Positions 42,439 to 50,931 of a stretch of 64,000 nucleotides of DNA are shown here, piece by piece. Numbering within the stretch: the first letter of the stretch is position 1; the number at the start of each line of letters is the position of its first letter. The stretch lies in contig CAMVHE010000002.1 of NCBI GenBank assembly GCA_947167215.1, positions 1-64,000 of the forward strand. The letters run 5' to 3'. The position numbers and the translations under genes are program-made. Below the pieces are notes generated by a model. That model saw only the letters and a list, made by a program, of their open reading frames with translations, was not told the DNA's origin and made no database searches. This stretch comes from an uncultured Clostridia bacterium (GTDB taxonomy: Bacteria > Bacillota > Clostridia > Christensenellales > Aristaeellaceae).

Positions 42439-43368
42439 ATGGAAAGCAAACTGGAAAATCTGCATGTGGTAACCGATGAAATGCTGGGCGGCATGAAGGC
42501 GGACGATGCAATGTACTGGCGTATCCGGCATCAGGCAGCTGAACGCCAGGCCGTAAACCGACGGCCTGTATACAGGAAGGGTGCCGTATATGCTCTTGCT
42601 GCTATGATCCTGGTCATGGTGGCGGTAGTTCCGCTGGTTCTGAACCGGAAGCCTTCGGTGACAAAAATCCCGGAGATTCAGACAATTGCAGCAGGCGGAC
42701 CGGATGAGACCATTTCTCCGGAAGAAAATGGGGTTGTCTCCGAATTGACGGCGACCCTTATCACGAATATTTCGGAAGGAAATACACTGTTTGAGGAAAT
42801 AGGAGAAGAGTATCCGGTTATCGTCCGGGACGGACGGGTCTATCGTATGCTCAAAAAAACCGCCGGTTTTCCAACTGGCGGAAAAGGGAACGAACTGTAT
42901 GAGATTTCCCTGTTTACCGAATACCCATCCATGGAGATTGCCATGGAGCAGACTGGCGCTTACAGCAACGTTGCATCCGTCGGTGCCAAGGTTTATGCGG
43001 CAGAAGGTCTCTCCGATCTGATGGTGGTTATTGCGGAAGTTAACGGGGAAGACCGTGCTTTCGAGAGAATCAGCTATTGCGGATTGGGACCGGGCGGACT
43101 GGGTCTGGAAGATGTGCTGGATATTCGGGACAAAGTGACCAGCATTTCCCTGGAAGGCCACAGGACGCTGGAAGGGGAAGAGGCGCAAAAAGCCATTCAG
43201 ACGCTGCTGGATGAGGCCATTCTTCAGGATGAAGACCCCGAACCCGGAAGCCAGGGACTGCGCATCACGCTGTCAGACGGCCTGACACTGCAGCTGACAT
43301 GCTCGGGTACACAGATTATCGGCTGCGGTGCCTGGTCCTGTTCACCTTTTTTTGCTCTGGTGCGTTAA
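42439..43368 (+). CDS. Membrane-anchored protein, probable anti-sigma partner
   Basis: 309 residues. A cytoplasmic N-terminus of about 48 residues (TDEMLGGMKADDAMYWRIRH) precedes one helix (AVYALAAMILVMVAVVPLVL) and a 240-residue outer domain. The topology and position directly after an ECF sigma gene suggest an anti-sigma factor, but no zinc-binding HxxxCxxC motif is seen. Ends at a TTAA shared with the convergent transglutaminase gene. Confidence 0.7.
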   Translation: MESKLENLHVVTDEMLGGMKADDAMYWRIRHQAAERQAVNRRPVYRKGAVYALAAMILVMVAVVPLVLNRKPSVTKIPEIQTIAAGGPDETISPEENGVVSELTATLITNISEGNTLFEEIGEEYPVIVRDGRVYRMLKKTAGFPTGGKGNELYEISLFTEYPSMEIAMEQTGAYSNVASVGAKVYAAEGLSDLMVVIAEVNGEDRAFERISYCGLGPGGLGLEDVLDIRDKVTSISLEGHRTLEGEEAQKAIQTLLDEAILQDEDPEPGSQGLRITLSDGLTLQLTCSGTQIIGCGAWSCSPFFALVR

Positions 43369-44732
43369 AGGCGCTCCCAATTTAATAGTTTTCTTACGGA
43401 AGAAAAATCCGTACTGGCGAGGCGGCGAGTGGTTAGCTCGGCCTCGCCTTTTTGGTTGTCATAAGGGTCATGCCGCGCATACTGCATGGGAGGATCAAAG
43501 TGCTGCTGATAATCCGTTGCAAAAGGCAGGCGCCAGGGATCCAGATTGGCCGAGAAGAAATTCCAGGCAGTAAGATCGCCGCGGCGGTATGCAGATCCGC
43601 CCATGGAACAGTCACAGTAGAGCCAACCATAGGGTGCCACATAATACTGGGCCCAGTCATGGATGCCCACGTCTCCGGGCTCGGTATAGACTCCGGACTG
43701 CCACCTGGCGGGAATGCCGCAGATACGGCACAGGGTTATGAAGGTCAGGGCCTGAACGCCGCAGTCTCCCCGCAAATTCGAGGTGTAGTATTCGGGGATG
43801 CAGGGAAGAACCAGATAGGGGGGCATGAACCGGTAAGTGGCTTTTGTGGTAAGAAAATCATAAATTCTGCGTGCGATAATGAGGGGATTGGTTTCCGTAC
43901 CTTTGATTTCAGCTGCAAGGGCACGCAGATATGGTGAAAAGACAATGTGCGGTTCCAGCTGTTCCAGGTCCTCACTGTGTTCGTCCAGGATCACTTTTTC
44001 AGGCTGCGGATCTGCATAGGGAGCCGTAACGGTCCAGGAAAATTCGGCAGAAACGGAAAGACCTTCGCGATAGGGGACTTCCACCAGCGCCGTCCGCTGC
44101 CCGGCATTATCCGGAGCAATGTAGGTGGGTGCATCTGAAAAACTATTCAGGTTCACATCCGATACCTGAAAACCGGATACCGGCAGGGGAAGCCAGATCC
44201 GCACACGTTCCCCTTCGGAAATGGCATCGGAATGCACTTTGAAGGTTTCCTGAAGCGTAAAACGGATCTTTGCCTTGCCGTCTTTTTTCATGGCGGCAAT
44301 CATTTTTGCCTGATTCTGGTGGCTCTCTGCGGGATCGACATGGTATTCGGGATCCGTGCATCGCGCAGCATAATCGGAACGGGTTTTGAGCAGTGTATCG
44401 ACGGCACTGTCAATATAACGGACTTCCCCGCCGATGAGCCGCCAGTCCAGCGTACGGTCATCGATGAGGGGCTGCAGTTCTTCCTCCGAAAAGTCGGGGA
44501 TTTTTTCCCGGAGCTGTGAAAGCAGTGCATCCCGGGAGTCCGTATAGTTAAGGACATGCTCTTCAGCGCATAACAGCAGGTAATTCAGACGGCGCTTCAG
44601 AGCTTCCGGAGTTTTGGGATCAGCTGTACGCAGGGAAATAAGGCGGCGCATCTCCTCAAAATGACCGGAGACATAGCAGGCTTCGATGTCGTTTGGCAGC
44701 GGATATGCCAGGTAGGAAAGATCAATATGCAT
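43365..44732 (-). CDS. Transglutaminase-like protein
   Basis: 455 residues, cytoplasmic, no signal peptide. The catalytic triad of the transglutaminase-like superfamily is complete: C324 (LRGDCGVQ), H358 (VGIHDWAQYYV) and D374 (YCDCSMGG). A helical N-terminal domain (1-150) and a beta-rich middle (VRIWLPLPVSGFQVSDV, the typical pre-domain) precede it. ATG 44732 follows GGAGGT by five bases; TTG 44744 lies within that site and is rejected. Members act as proteases or amidases; the target is unknown. Confidence 0.88.
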   Translation of the reverse strand: MHIDLSYLAYPLPNDIEACYVSGHFEEMRRLISLRTADPKTPEALKRRLNYLLLCAEEHVLNYTDSRDALLSQLREKIPDFSEEELQPLIDDRTLDWRLIGGEVRYIDSAVDTLLKTRSDYAARCTDPEYHVDPAESHQNQAKMIAAMKKDGKAKIRFTLQETFKVHSDAISEGERVRIWLPLPVSGFQVSDVNLNSFSDAPTYIAPDNAGQRTALVEVPYREGLSVSAEFSWTVTAPYADPQPEKVILDEHSEDLEQLEPHIVFSPYLRALAAEIKGTETNPLIIARRIYDFLTTKATYRFMPPYLVLPCIPEYYTSNLRGDCGVQALTFITLCRICGIPARWQSGVYTEPGDVGIHDWAQYYVAPYGWLYCDCSMGGSAYRRGDLTAWNFFSANLDPWRLPFATDYQQHFDPPMQYARHDPYDNQKGEAELTTRRLASTDFSSVRKLLNWERL

Positions 44733-44742
44733 AAGTACCTCC

Positions 44743-44770
44743 AAAAAAAGCTGCCACAGTTTGTGGCAGC
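44743..44770 (-). terminator. Terminator of queT
   Basis: On the minus strand GCTGCCACA pairs with TGTGGCAGC and is followed by seven T. The ribosome binding site of the transglutaminase gene follows at once. Confidence 0.88.
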
Positions 44771-44848
44771 ATATGGCAATGGGACGTCAGGCAGACGGCG
44801 GGGCATCCTCATATGATAAAGCGGTCTGACCATGACGGGTATGCAGCG

Positions 44849-45349
44849 CTAGGACAACAGCTTTGGAGCGTATTTCTGGAGCGCTTTTACCAGTATGGTG
44901 CCAAAGAGATAGCAGGCGATGGCCTCTCCCACAGCAACAGACAGCATGCAAAGAGTCAGGGGCATCGCGGGTGCATAACAGACGTGGACGACAATGCCGA
45001 CCAGAATGCCGTTGGAAATCACGGGCATGGAGGCGGCAAGCCAGTAACGCTTGCGCAGAACAGAAGTCAGAACGGCAGCAAGCAGGGTAGCACATGTCCC
45101 TACCACAATGTCGACCATCATGGATCCGCCAAGAATATTGGCGAGCAGACAGCCAACGGTCACGCCCAGCACCGCCTCAGGCATCAGAATGGGAAGCAGA
45201 GTCAGCGCCTCGGAGACGCGGACCTGAATCTCTCCATAGCTGATAGGCGCCAGGAGCAGGGTAAGGACAGTGTACAGAGCGGCGATGATGGCTGCCCGTG
45301 TCAGAGAACGGGCATCTTGGGGGATATAACTGATTTTTTCCTTTTGCAT
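44849..45349 (-). CDS. queT: QueT family queuosine-precursor transporter
   Basis: 166 residues, six predicted helices, substrate-binding S component for an ECF importer of queuine or preQ1. The family start SLTRAAIIAALYTVLTLLLA, then ISYGEIQVRVSEALTLLPIL and GCLLANILGG, is distinctive. AAGGTG precedes the ATG. Its 5' leader holds a candidate preQ1 riboswitch and it ends in its own terminator. The energising ECF module (EcfA/EcfT) is not in the window. Confidence 0.93.
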   Translation of the reverse strand: MQKEKISYIPQDARSLTRAAIIAALYTVLTLLLAPISYGEIQVRVSEALTLLPILMPEAVLGVTVGCLLANILGGSMMVDIVVGTCATLLAAVLTSVLRKRYWLAASMPVISNGILVGIVVHVCYAPAMPLTLCMLSVAVGEAIACYLFGTILVKALQKYAPKLLS

Positions 45350-45458
45350 TGTTTACACCTTTCTGTACACTACAGGCAGTTATTCGACATTTCTGCGAAT
45401 ATGCCCCCCAGGAGAACAATGTCAAGAGGAGACAGTTTTAGGCGCAGAAAAAGCGCCG

Positions 45459-45500
45459 GCCCGTAGTTTTGTTTATAGACTGGATGGTTTCGAACAGTCT
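45459..45500 (-). promoter_or_regulatory. Candidate preQ1-I riboswitch in the queT leader
   Basis: On the minus strand AGACTG and CAGTCT (45495-45500 and 45477-45482) form a perfect stem with a 12-base loop, followed by the A-rich tail ATAAACAAAACTACGGG. This closely follows the preQ1-I pattern (5-6 bp hairpin, then a tail rich in AAAACUA that folds back on the loop). GGCCCG just upstream can pair with CGGGCC just downstream, and a GGCGC/GCGCC hairpin (45441-45457) follows. The loop sequence is not a strict consensus match, so covariance scoring is needed. Confidence 0.6.
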
Positions 45501-45520
45501 TGGCGAGGATGCCGGGCCGT

Positions 45521-45549
45521 ATTATAGCAAAAGGCCCCTTCCAATGCAA
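45521..45549 (-). promoter_or_regulatory. Promoter of queT
   Basis: Minus strand TTGCAT (45544-45549), 17-base spacer, TATAAT (45521-45526) with an extended TG two bases upstream. Confidence 0.75.
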
Positions 45550-45948
45550 GCGGATCCTGCAGTGGAAAAAATTCCCGGAGGGGAAAGATGGTTCCGGAAA
45601 AGCTCCTTTCCGGACGGGGCATCCCGGAGAAGAGGACATTCAGAATGAAATGCAGTCGAAATTCCTTCTGCGGGCAAAAGAAAAAGGAATCTGTCATGGG
45701 CAGCAGCAGAGTGGGAATTGTGAAAGCACTGCAATTCTGGTAAAATGTACGGGTGTCAAAAGCAGCAGCGGAAAACAGGCGAGGAAATAGACTTCTTTGC
45801 TGAAGCATGGACAGCGCTGCTTTTCGGAGATCGATTTGGAAGCATGGGCGGCAGATCATCTGCGGCAGGGAGATTTTGCGGACCGGTACGGTGCAATCAG
45901 CCTGCTGAGAGAGAACCTGGAATGCAAAAGATTTTATAAAAGGCTAGG
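45550..45948 (+). other. Stretch without intact gene, possible gene remnant
   Basis: No intact gene. The frame 45791-45961 after a TAG reads LLRENLECKRFYKRLGCYP at its end, which resembles the last strand and helix of a GNAT acetyltransferase; it has no start and no upstream domain, so it can at most be a decayed end. The next gene begins inside this frame. Its remaining sequence shows nothing recognisable. Confidence 0.3.
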
Positions 45949-48900
45949 ATGTTATCCGTGAATAAGAAGAAAAGAATTGTAATCCTTGTTTTGGTGCTGT
46001 TATGCGCTGCAGTGGGAGTCTTTATGCTCCGCAGGCCGCATGCCTCGCAGGAGATGGCCGGAAATCTGGTCAGGAACGGAGATTTTTCCAGGGTGACCGA
46101 AGGAATGCCGGAAGACTGGGATACGGGCATGTGGGTGACCAGTTATGGTACTTCTTTCCTGGAAGCGACGAAGGAGGACGGCCGGGATGCTGTCCTCATC
46201 GAAAATGCTGCGGCCAATGATGCCCGTTTCGAACAGACAATTCAGGTTGCTGAGAATGCGAATTACCTGCTGACTGCTCTGGTGAAGGCTGATTCATGCC
46301 GGGGCGGGGCGGGTGCCAACCTGTCATTTCTGGGCGTTTATGGCAGCAGCGAAACGGTGTTTGATACGGAAGGAGAATGGAAAAGGCTCAGCGTTTATGC
46401 CCACACCGGAGAAGGACAGAAAGAAATAACCATTGCGGCCAGACTGGGAGGCTATGGTGCAGAGAGCATCGGACGGGCATGGTTTGCAGAGGTGTCTCTG
46501 ACACAGGTCGAAGAAGTACCGGTGGGAAGCACGGTTATAACGCTTCGGACGCCGGAGCCTGAGCAGAAAGCCGAAAACGAGGAAACGGGCGGGACAATTC
46601 TGCTTCTCTTTGCTTCTGCTGTTGCCTATGTCCTTATAGCTGCAATCATTCTGTATGCAGCCAGAGGAAGGGAAACAGGAACAGAGACTGCCGTTGTAGC
46701 GGTTTTGCTGGTACTGGCTATGGCAATGCGCTTTGTACTGGCAGTACATGTACCCGGGTATGGGGTGGATATCAACTGCTTTACTGCCTGGGCGTTTAAA
46801 ATGGCGGAAAACGGTCCCATGGGCTTCTATAAGCCGGGATATTTCTGCGATTATCCCCCGGCCTATATGCTGGTATTGGGAATGATCGGCCTTGTAGCAA
46901 AGGGACTGTCTATCCCCTATGACAGTGTTGCCATGCAGGTGCTGCTGAAGACGATTCCCATGCTTTGCGATCTTGCACTTGCCGTGATTCTTTACCTTGT
47001 GGCAGAGAAGCGGCAGGGCAGGAGGGCGGCTGCAGCATTGGCCATTCTGATCATTGTCAATCCGGCGCTTATTATCGCATCCTCCTGCTCGGGACAGATT
47101 GATGCCGTCGTTGCCGTGCAGATGGTGGCATTCCTGCTTGCAGCTTCTGCCGGTGACTGGCATGTTGCCATTCCGGTCTTTGCACTGGCGGTGCTGACCA
47201 AGCCACAGGCGGGTCTGCTGGCTCCGCTGGGCATTGCAGCACTCATCAAGGCAGTGAGAAAGTTACCGGAACAGCGAAAACATATCCTGCAGGGGCTTGG
47301 AGGCGGCGTACTGGTTACACTGCTGATAGTCATCCCGTTCAGCATCCGCCAGGAATCTCCTTTCTGGTGGCTGGTGTACAAATACCGGGATACACTGAGC
47401 AGCTACCAGTATGCAACACTGTCCACCGGAAATCTCATGTTTCTGCTGGGAGGAAACTGGAAGGAACTCGGGGAGGCCTTGGGCCCGGTGACCTTTGGGC
47501 AGATGGGCACCTTCCTGATGGTACTCTGCTTCCTGTTCGGAATACTGGTTTACTGGAAATGCGAGGGGGAGCATGCTGTCTTCCTGGCGGCGTCGGTCAC
47601 ATTGCAGATGCTCTTCGCCTTTGGCGTAAAGATGCATGAGCGCTATGTGATTCCGGCACTTGTGCTGCTGTTTGCGGCTTATATCATGAGTGGAGACATC
47701 CGGCTGCTGATATCCGGCATAGTGGCCAGCGCTGCTACATTCATCAATATCGGCATTGTTCTGGAGTATGACTATCTGATTGCCCCCAATCTGTGGGCGG
47801 GTTATCTCCTTGGCATTCTGCAGATCGGCTCCACCATACTGACCATGATGACAGCCGTAAGCCTGATGCGGGGGGAGGAACCGGTCCGGATCCTGTGGCG
47901 CAGACCGGAGGCCGCTGTCCGCCGGAAGGAAAGCGTTCCCCAAGAGGAGCAGCTGTTCCGGGATCTTTACCATCCAAAGGATGCCGGACTGCATATGAGC
48001 AGAAAAGATCTGGGGATACTGGCAGCGGTCACCCTGATCTATTCGGCCGTTGCATTCTATGACCTTGGCGCAATGAAAGCCCCCCAGACGGGGTATACGT
48101 CCTCTGCGGCAGAGGAAAGTGTAACTCTGGACCTGGGATCCGTACAGAAGGACTTCAGGATCTACTACTACGGCGGAATCTCCGACACACAGTTTTCCTT
48201 TGCAGCGTCGGAGGATGGCGTTTCCTACTCAAAGGCGGTTCCTGCGTACTTTGACCGGGGCGAATGCTTCAAGTGGCAGGCCGTTCGGACGCCGTCGGTG
48301 GATGACCGGGGCGTGGTTACCGGGGCAAGCGGCGGAATGCTGCTGTTCTCCGGACGATATGTACGCATTACCTTCAACGGGGCCGGCTCTGCCCTCTGGG
48401 AAGTGGCGGCGGTGGACGAAAACGGGAATGCACTGCCAGTGTCCGGAGCAGCTGCGGAAGGAGCGCTTTCAGGGCGGGAAGCAGATCCCAAGATGCTGGT
48501 GGATGAGCAGGACACGGTGCCGCTCAAACCAACATATCATAACAGCATGTATTTCGATGAGATATACCATGCAAGGACCGGATATGAACATGCCAACAGT
48601 CTTTCAACCTATGAAACTACGCACCCGCCGCTGGGAAAGGTCTTCATGAGCCTGTGCATCCGTGCTCTGGGCATGACGCCTTTTGCGTGGCGTCTGGCAG
48701 GCACGGTTACCGGCATTCTCATGATTCCTGCAATTTACCTGCTGGCGCTGCAGCTCCTGCATGATAAGCGTGCGGCACTGCTGTGTGCGCTGCTCATGGC
48801 CTGTGACTGCATGCATTTTACGCAGACCCGCATTGCGACTATTGACTCTTTCCCCGTATTGTTCATGATGCTCATGTTCTTTTTCATGGCCAGATGGATG

Positions 48901-49845
48901 CAGATGGATTTCTATGGGGACAGTTTCCGGAAAACCCTGGTTCCGCTGGTTTTCTCCGGGATATTCATGGGACTGGCCATTGCATCCAAGTGGATCGGGT
49001 GCTATGGTGCCGTGGGGCTTGCCGTGCTATTCTTCATCCGCTACTTCCATCTTTACCGGCAGTATCTGGCGGCAGGAAAAGCGGCAAAGGATGCAAAAAT
49101 GGAGACCGTAAGAAAGGTCTTCTGGCACCGTACGGGCGTGACAGCCGCCGTGTGCGTCGTTTCGTTTATTATCCTGCCCATCCTCATCTATGTTCTCAGC
49201 TATATTCCTTACCTTTCCTACTTTGGAAAGGTGCAGTGGAATGCTAAGACCCTGGAGCGGATATGGGATGCCCAGGTGCTGATGTTTGATTATCACAGAA
49301 ATCTGGTGGCAACCCATTATTTCGCGTCACCCTGGTATGAATGGCCGCTGATCATCAAGCCGATGTGGTATTATTCGGGCTCCTTTAATGAACCGGGAAT
49401 GGTATCCTCCATCATGGCCTTCGGAAATCCTGCAGTATGGTGGACGGGACTGGCAGCCATGATAGCCGTCTTGGGAATGAGCATCCGCTGCCGTCTGCTG
49501 CCGATGCTGGGAGTTCTGCCATACAGGGAAGAAGAAGAGGACAGCAGCTGCCTTACCGTGGTGGTGATCGGCTTCCTGTCTGCCTACCTTCCCTGGGTAC
49601 TGGTTTCCAGACTTACCTTTATCTATCATTATTTTGCCAGTGTTCCCTTTATCATTCTTTCGACAGCCATCTGTCTGAAGGCCCTTTCCCGGCGCAGGCC
49701 GCGGATGGTCAGGGCAGCGGGGATTGTGCTGGTAATTCTCTCCATTATCCTCTTTATTGCTTTCTATCCGCTGGCTTCCGGCCACGAAGTACCCAGGGGA
49801 TGGTGCGATGCAATGAACTGGTTTGACGGCTGGATGTGGTATTGA
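45949..49845 (+). CDS. Giant tandem GT-C glycosyltransferase (PMT-like)
   Basis: 1298-residue membrane protein built from two GT-C units. After one helix comes a jelly-roll-like outer domain (about 38-190, NLVRNGDFSRVTEGMPEDW). Unit 1 (about 215-640) has the GT-C loop YGVDINCFTAWAFKMAENG and YFCDYPPAYMLV. A second carbohydrate-binding-like domain with ESVTLDLGSVQKDFRIYYYG lies near 720-860. Unit 2 (about 865-1298) is a protein-O-mannosyltransferase (GT39) type: SMYFDEIYHARTGYEHA, ETTHPPLGKVFMSLCI and ATIDSFPVLFMMLMFFFMAR. Both should use polyprenyl-phosphate sugars outside the membrane. Start uncertain: ATG 45949 or GTG 45958. Confidence 0.85.
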   Translation: MLSVNKKKRIVILVLVLLCAAVGVFMLRRPHASQEMAGNLVRNGDFSRVTEGMPEDWDTGMWVTSYGTSFLEATKEDGRDAVLIENAAANDARFEQTIQVAENANYLLTALVKADSCRGGAGANLSFLGVYGSSETVFDTEGEWKRLSVYAHTGEGQKEITIAARLGGYGAESIGRAWFAEVSLTQVEEVPVGSTVITLRTPEPEQKAENEETGGTILLLFASAVAYVLIAAIILYAARGRETGTETAVVAVLLVLAMAMRFVLAVHVPGYGVDINCFTAWAFKMAENGPMGFYKPGYFCDYPPAYMLVLGMIGLVAKGLSIPYDSVAMQVLLKTIPMLCDLALAVILYLVAEKRQGRRAAAALAILIIVNPALIIASSCSGQIDAVVAVQMVAFLLAASAGDWHVAIPVFALAVLTKPQAGLLAPLGIAALIKAVRKLPEQRKHILQGLGGGVLVTLLIVIPFSIRQESPFWWLVYKYRDTLSSYQYATLSTGNLMFLLGGNWKELGEALGPVTFGQMGTFLMVLCFLFGILVYWKCEGEHAVFLAASVTLQMLFAFGVKMHERYVIPALVLLFAAYIMSGDIRLLISGIVASAATFINIGIVLEYDYLIAPNLWAGYLLGILQIGSTILTMMTAVSLMRGEEPVRILWRRPEAAVRRKESVPQEEQLFRDLYHPKDAGLHMSRKDLGILAAVTLIYSAVAFYDLGAMKAPQTGYTSSAAEESVTLDLGSVQKDFRIYYYGGISDTQFSFAASEDGVSYSKAVPAYFDRGECFKWQAVRTPSVDDRGVVTGASGGMLLFSGRYVRITFNGAGSALWEVAAVDENGNALPVSGAAAEGALSGREADPKMLVDEQDTVPLKPTYHNSMYFDEIYHARTGYEHANSLSTYETTHPPLGKVFMSLCIRALGMTPFAWRLAGTVTGILMIPAIYLLALQLLHDKRAALLCALLMACDCMHFTQTRIATIDSFPVLFMMLMFFFMARWMQMDFYGDSFRKTLVPLVFSGIFMGLAIASKWIGCYGAVGLAVLFFIRYFHLYRQYLAAGKAAKDAKMETVRKVFWHRTGVTAAVCVVSFIILPILIYVLSYIPYLSYFGKVQWNAKTLERIWDAQVLMFDYHRNLVATHYFASPWYEWPLIIKPMWYYSGSFNEPGMVSSIMAFGNPAVWWTGLAAMIAVLGMSIRCRLLPMLGVLPYREEEEDSSCLTVVVIGFLSAYLPWVLVSRLTFIYHYFASVPFIILSTAICLKALSRRRPRMVRAAGIVLVILSIILFIAFYPLASGHEVPRGWCDAMNWFDGWMWY

Positions 49846-49856
49846 TCCGGCATGCG

Positions 49857-49865
49857 TGCTATAAT
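49857..49865 (+). promoter_or_regulatory. Extended -10 promoter before the glycosyltransferase block
   Basis: TGCTATAAT: a consensus -10 with TG extension and no good -35, 29 bases before the first GT2 start. Confidence 0.55.
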
Positions 49866-49893
49866 TGACGAATAAATTTCGTGGGAGGAGCTT

Positions 49894-50931
49894 ATGATGC
49901 AGCTTCCGAATGTTTCTATTGTTTTGCCGGTGCGCAACGAAGAGCGATATATTGAGGCTTGTGTAGCCTCAATTTTTGCCCAGGATTACCCGCAGGACAA
50001 GATGCAGGTGATTTTTGTGGATGGCCGCTCTGAAGACCGCACGGTGGAGCTGCTGAAGAAAGCGCAGACAGTACATCCGCAGATCAGCATATATGACAAT
50101 CCCAACCGGACGGTGCCCTATGCCATGAATATCGGCATTTCGCATTGCACGGCACCGGTCATGGTGCGGCTGGATGCCCACGCGGAGTATCCGCCGGACT
50201 ATGTGCGGCTGTCGGTGGAAACCCTGCTGACCCGGGAATGCGAGAATGTGGGCGGTGTGTTTGATACGCGTGGCAGGGGTTTTGTCGGAGAGGCCGTGGC
50301 AGCCATGCTTCGGACGCCGCTGGGGGTGGGCAATACCGCCTACCGGCTCAGCGATAAGGAAGAGTATGTCGATACGGTATCCTTCGGCTGCTTTCATACA
50401 GACCTGTTTGCCCGCATTGGCGGTTTTGATGAGCGCCTGACCCGCAACCAGGATAATGAAATGAACTACCGCATCCGCAAAAACGGCGGAAAGGTGCTTT
50501 TCAATCCCCGGATCCGGGTTATCTATTACTGCCGGGATACCATGAAAGGTATTCTGAAAATGGGCTTCATGAACGGCAAGTGGAATGTCATTACCATGTA
50601 TCTGGTTCCGGGATCCATGGGGGTACGGCACTTCGTGCCGCTTCTCTTTGTGCTTTCCACGATCTTCCTTGTACTGACAACCATCCTGTCCCATGGTTTC
50701 CTGCTTTTTTCCGGACTTCTTGGACTGGAATGGGGAGCGTACCTGCTTCTTGACTTTTTCTATTCCTTTGAGATTGCCAAGGAGAAAGGGCCGCGTTTCT
50801 TTCCTCTTGAGGTGATCCTTTATCCGCTGTTCCATTTTGCCTACGGATTCGGGTCCCTGCGGGGCATTACCGCTTTGCCGGCATTTATCCGGGATGAGCA
50901 CCGAAAGAAGACGGAGGGAAAGCGGAAGTGA
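49894..50931 (+). CDS. Family 2 glycosyltransferase (ExoM-like)
   Basis: 345 residues. GT-A fold with SIVLPVRNEERYIEACVASI, the nucleotide-binding QVIFVDGRSEDRTVELL, the metal site MVRLDAHAEYPPDYV (DxD-like DAH) and the catalytic region TRNQDNEMNYRIRKNGG. Three C-terminal helices (from FVPLLFVLSTIFLVLTTIL) anchor it in the membrane, as in polysaccharide glycosyltransferases. GGAGGAG precedes the ATG. Overlaps the next gene by four bases. Confidence 0.9.
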   Translation: MMQLPNVSIVLPVRNEERYIEACVASIFAQDYPQDKMQVIFVDGRSEDRTVELLKKAQTVHPQISIYDNPNRTVPYAMNIGISHCTAPVMVRLDAHAEYPPDYVRLSVETLLTRECENVGGVFDTRGRGFVGEAVAAMLRTPLGVGNTAYRLSDKEEYVDTVSFGCFHTDLFARIGGFDERLTRNQDNEMNYRIRKNGGKVLFNPRIRVIYYCRDTMKGILKMGFMNGKWNVITMYLVPGSMGVRHFVPLLFVLSTIFLVLTTILSHGFLLFSGLLGLEWGAYLLLDFFYSFEIAKEKGPRFFPLEVILYPLFHFAYGFGSLRGITALPAFIRDEHRKKTEGKRK

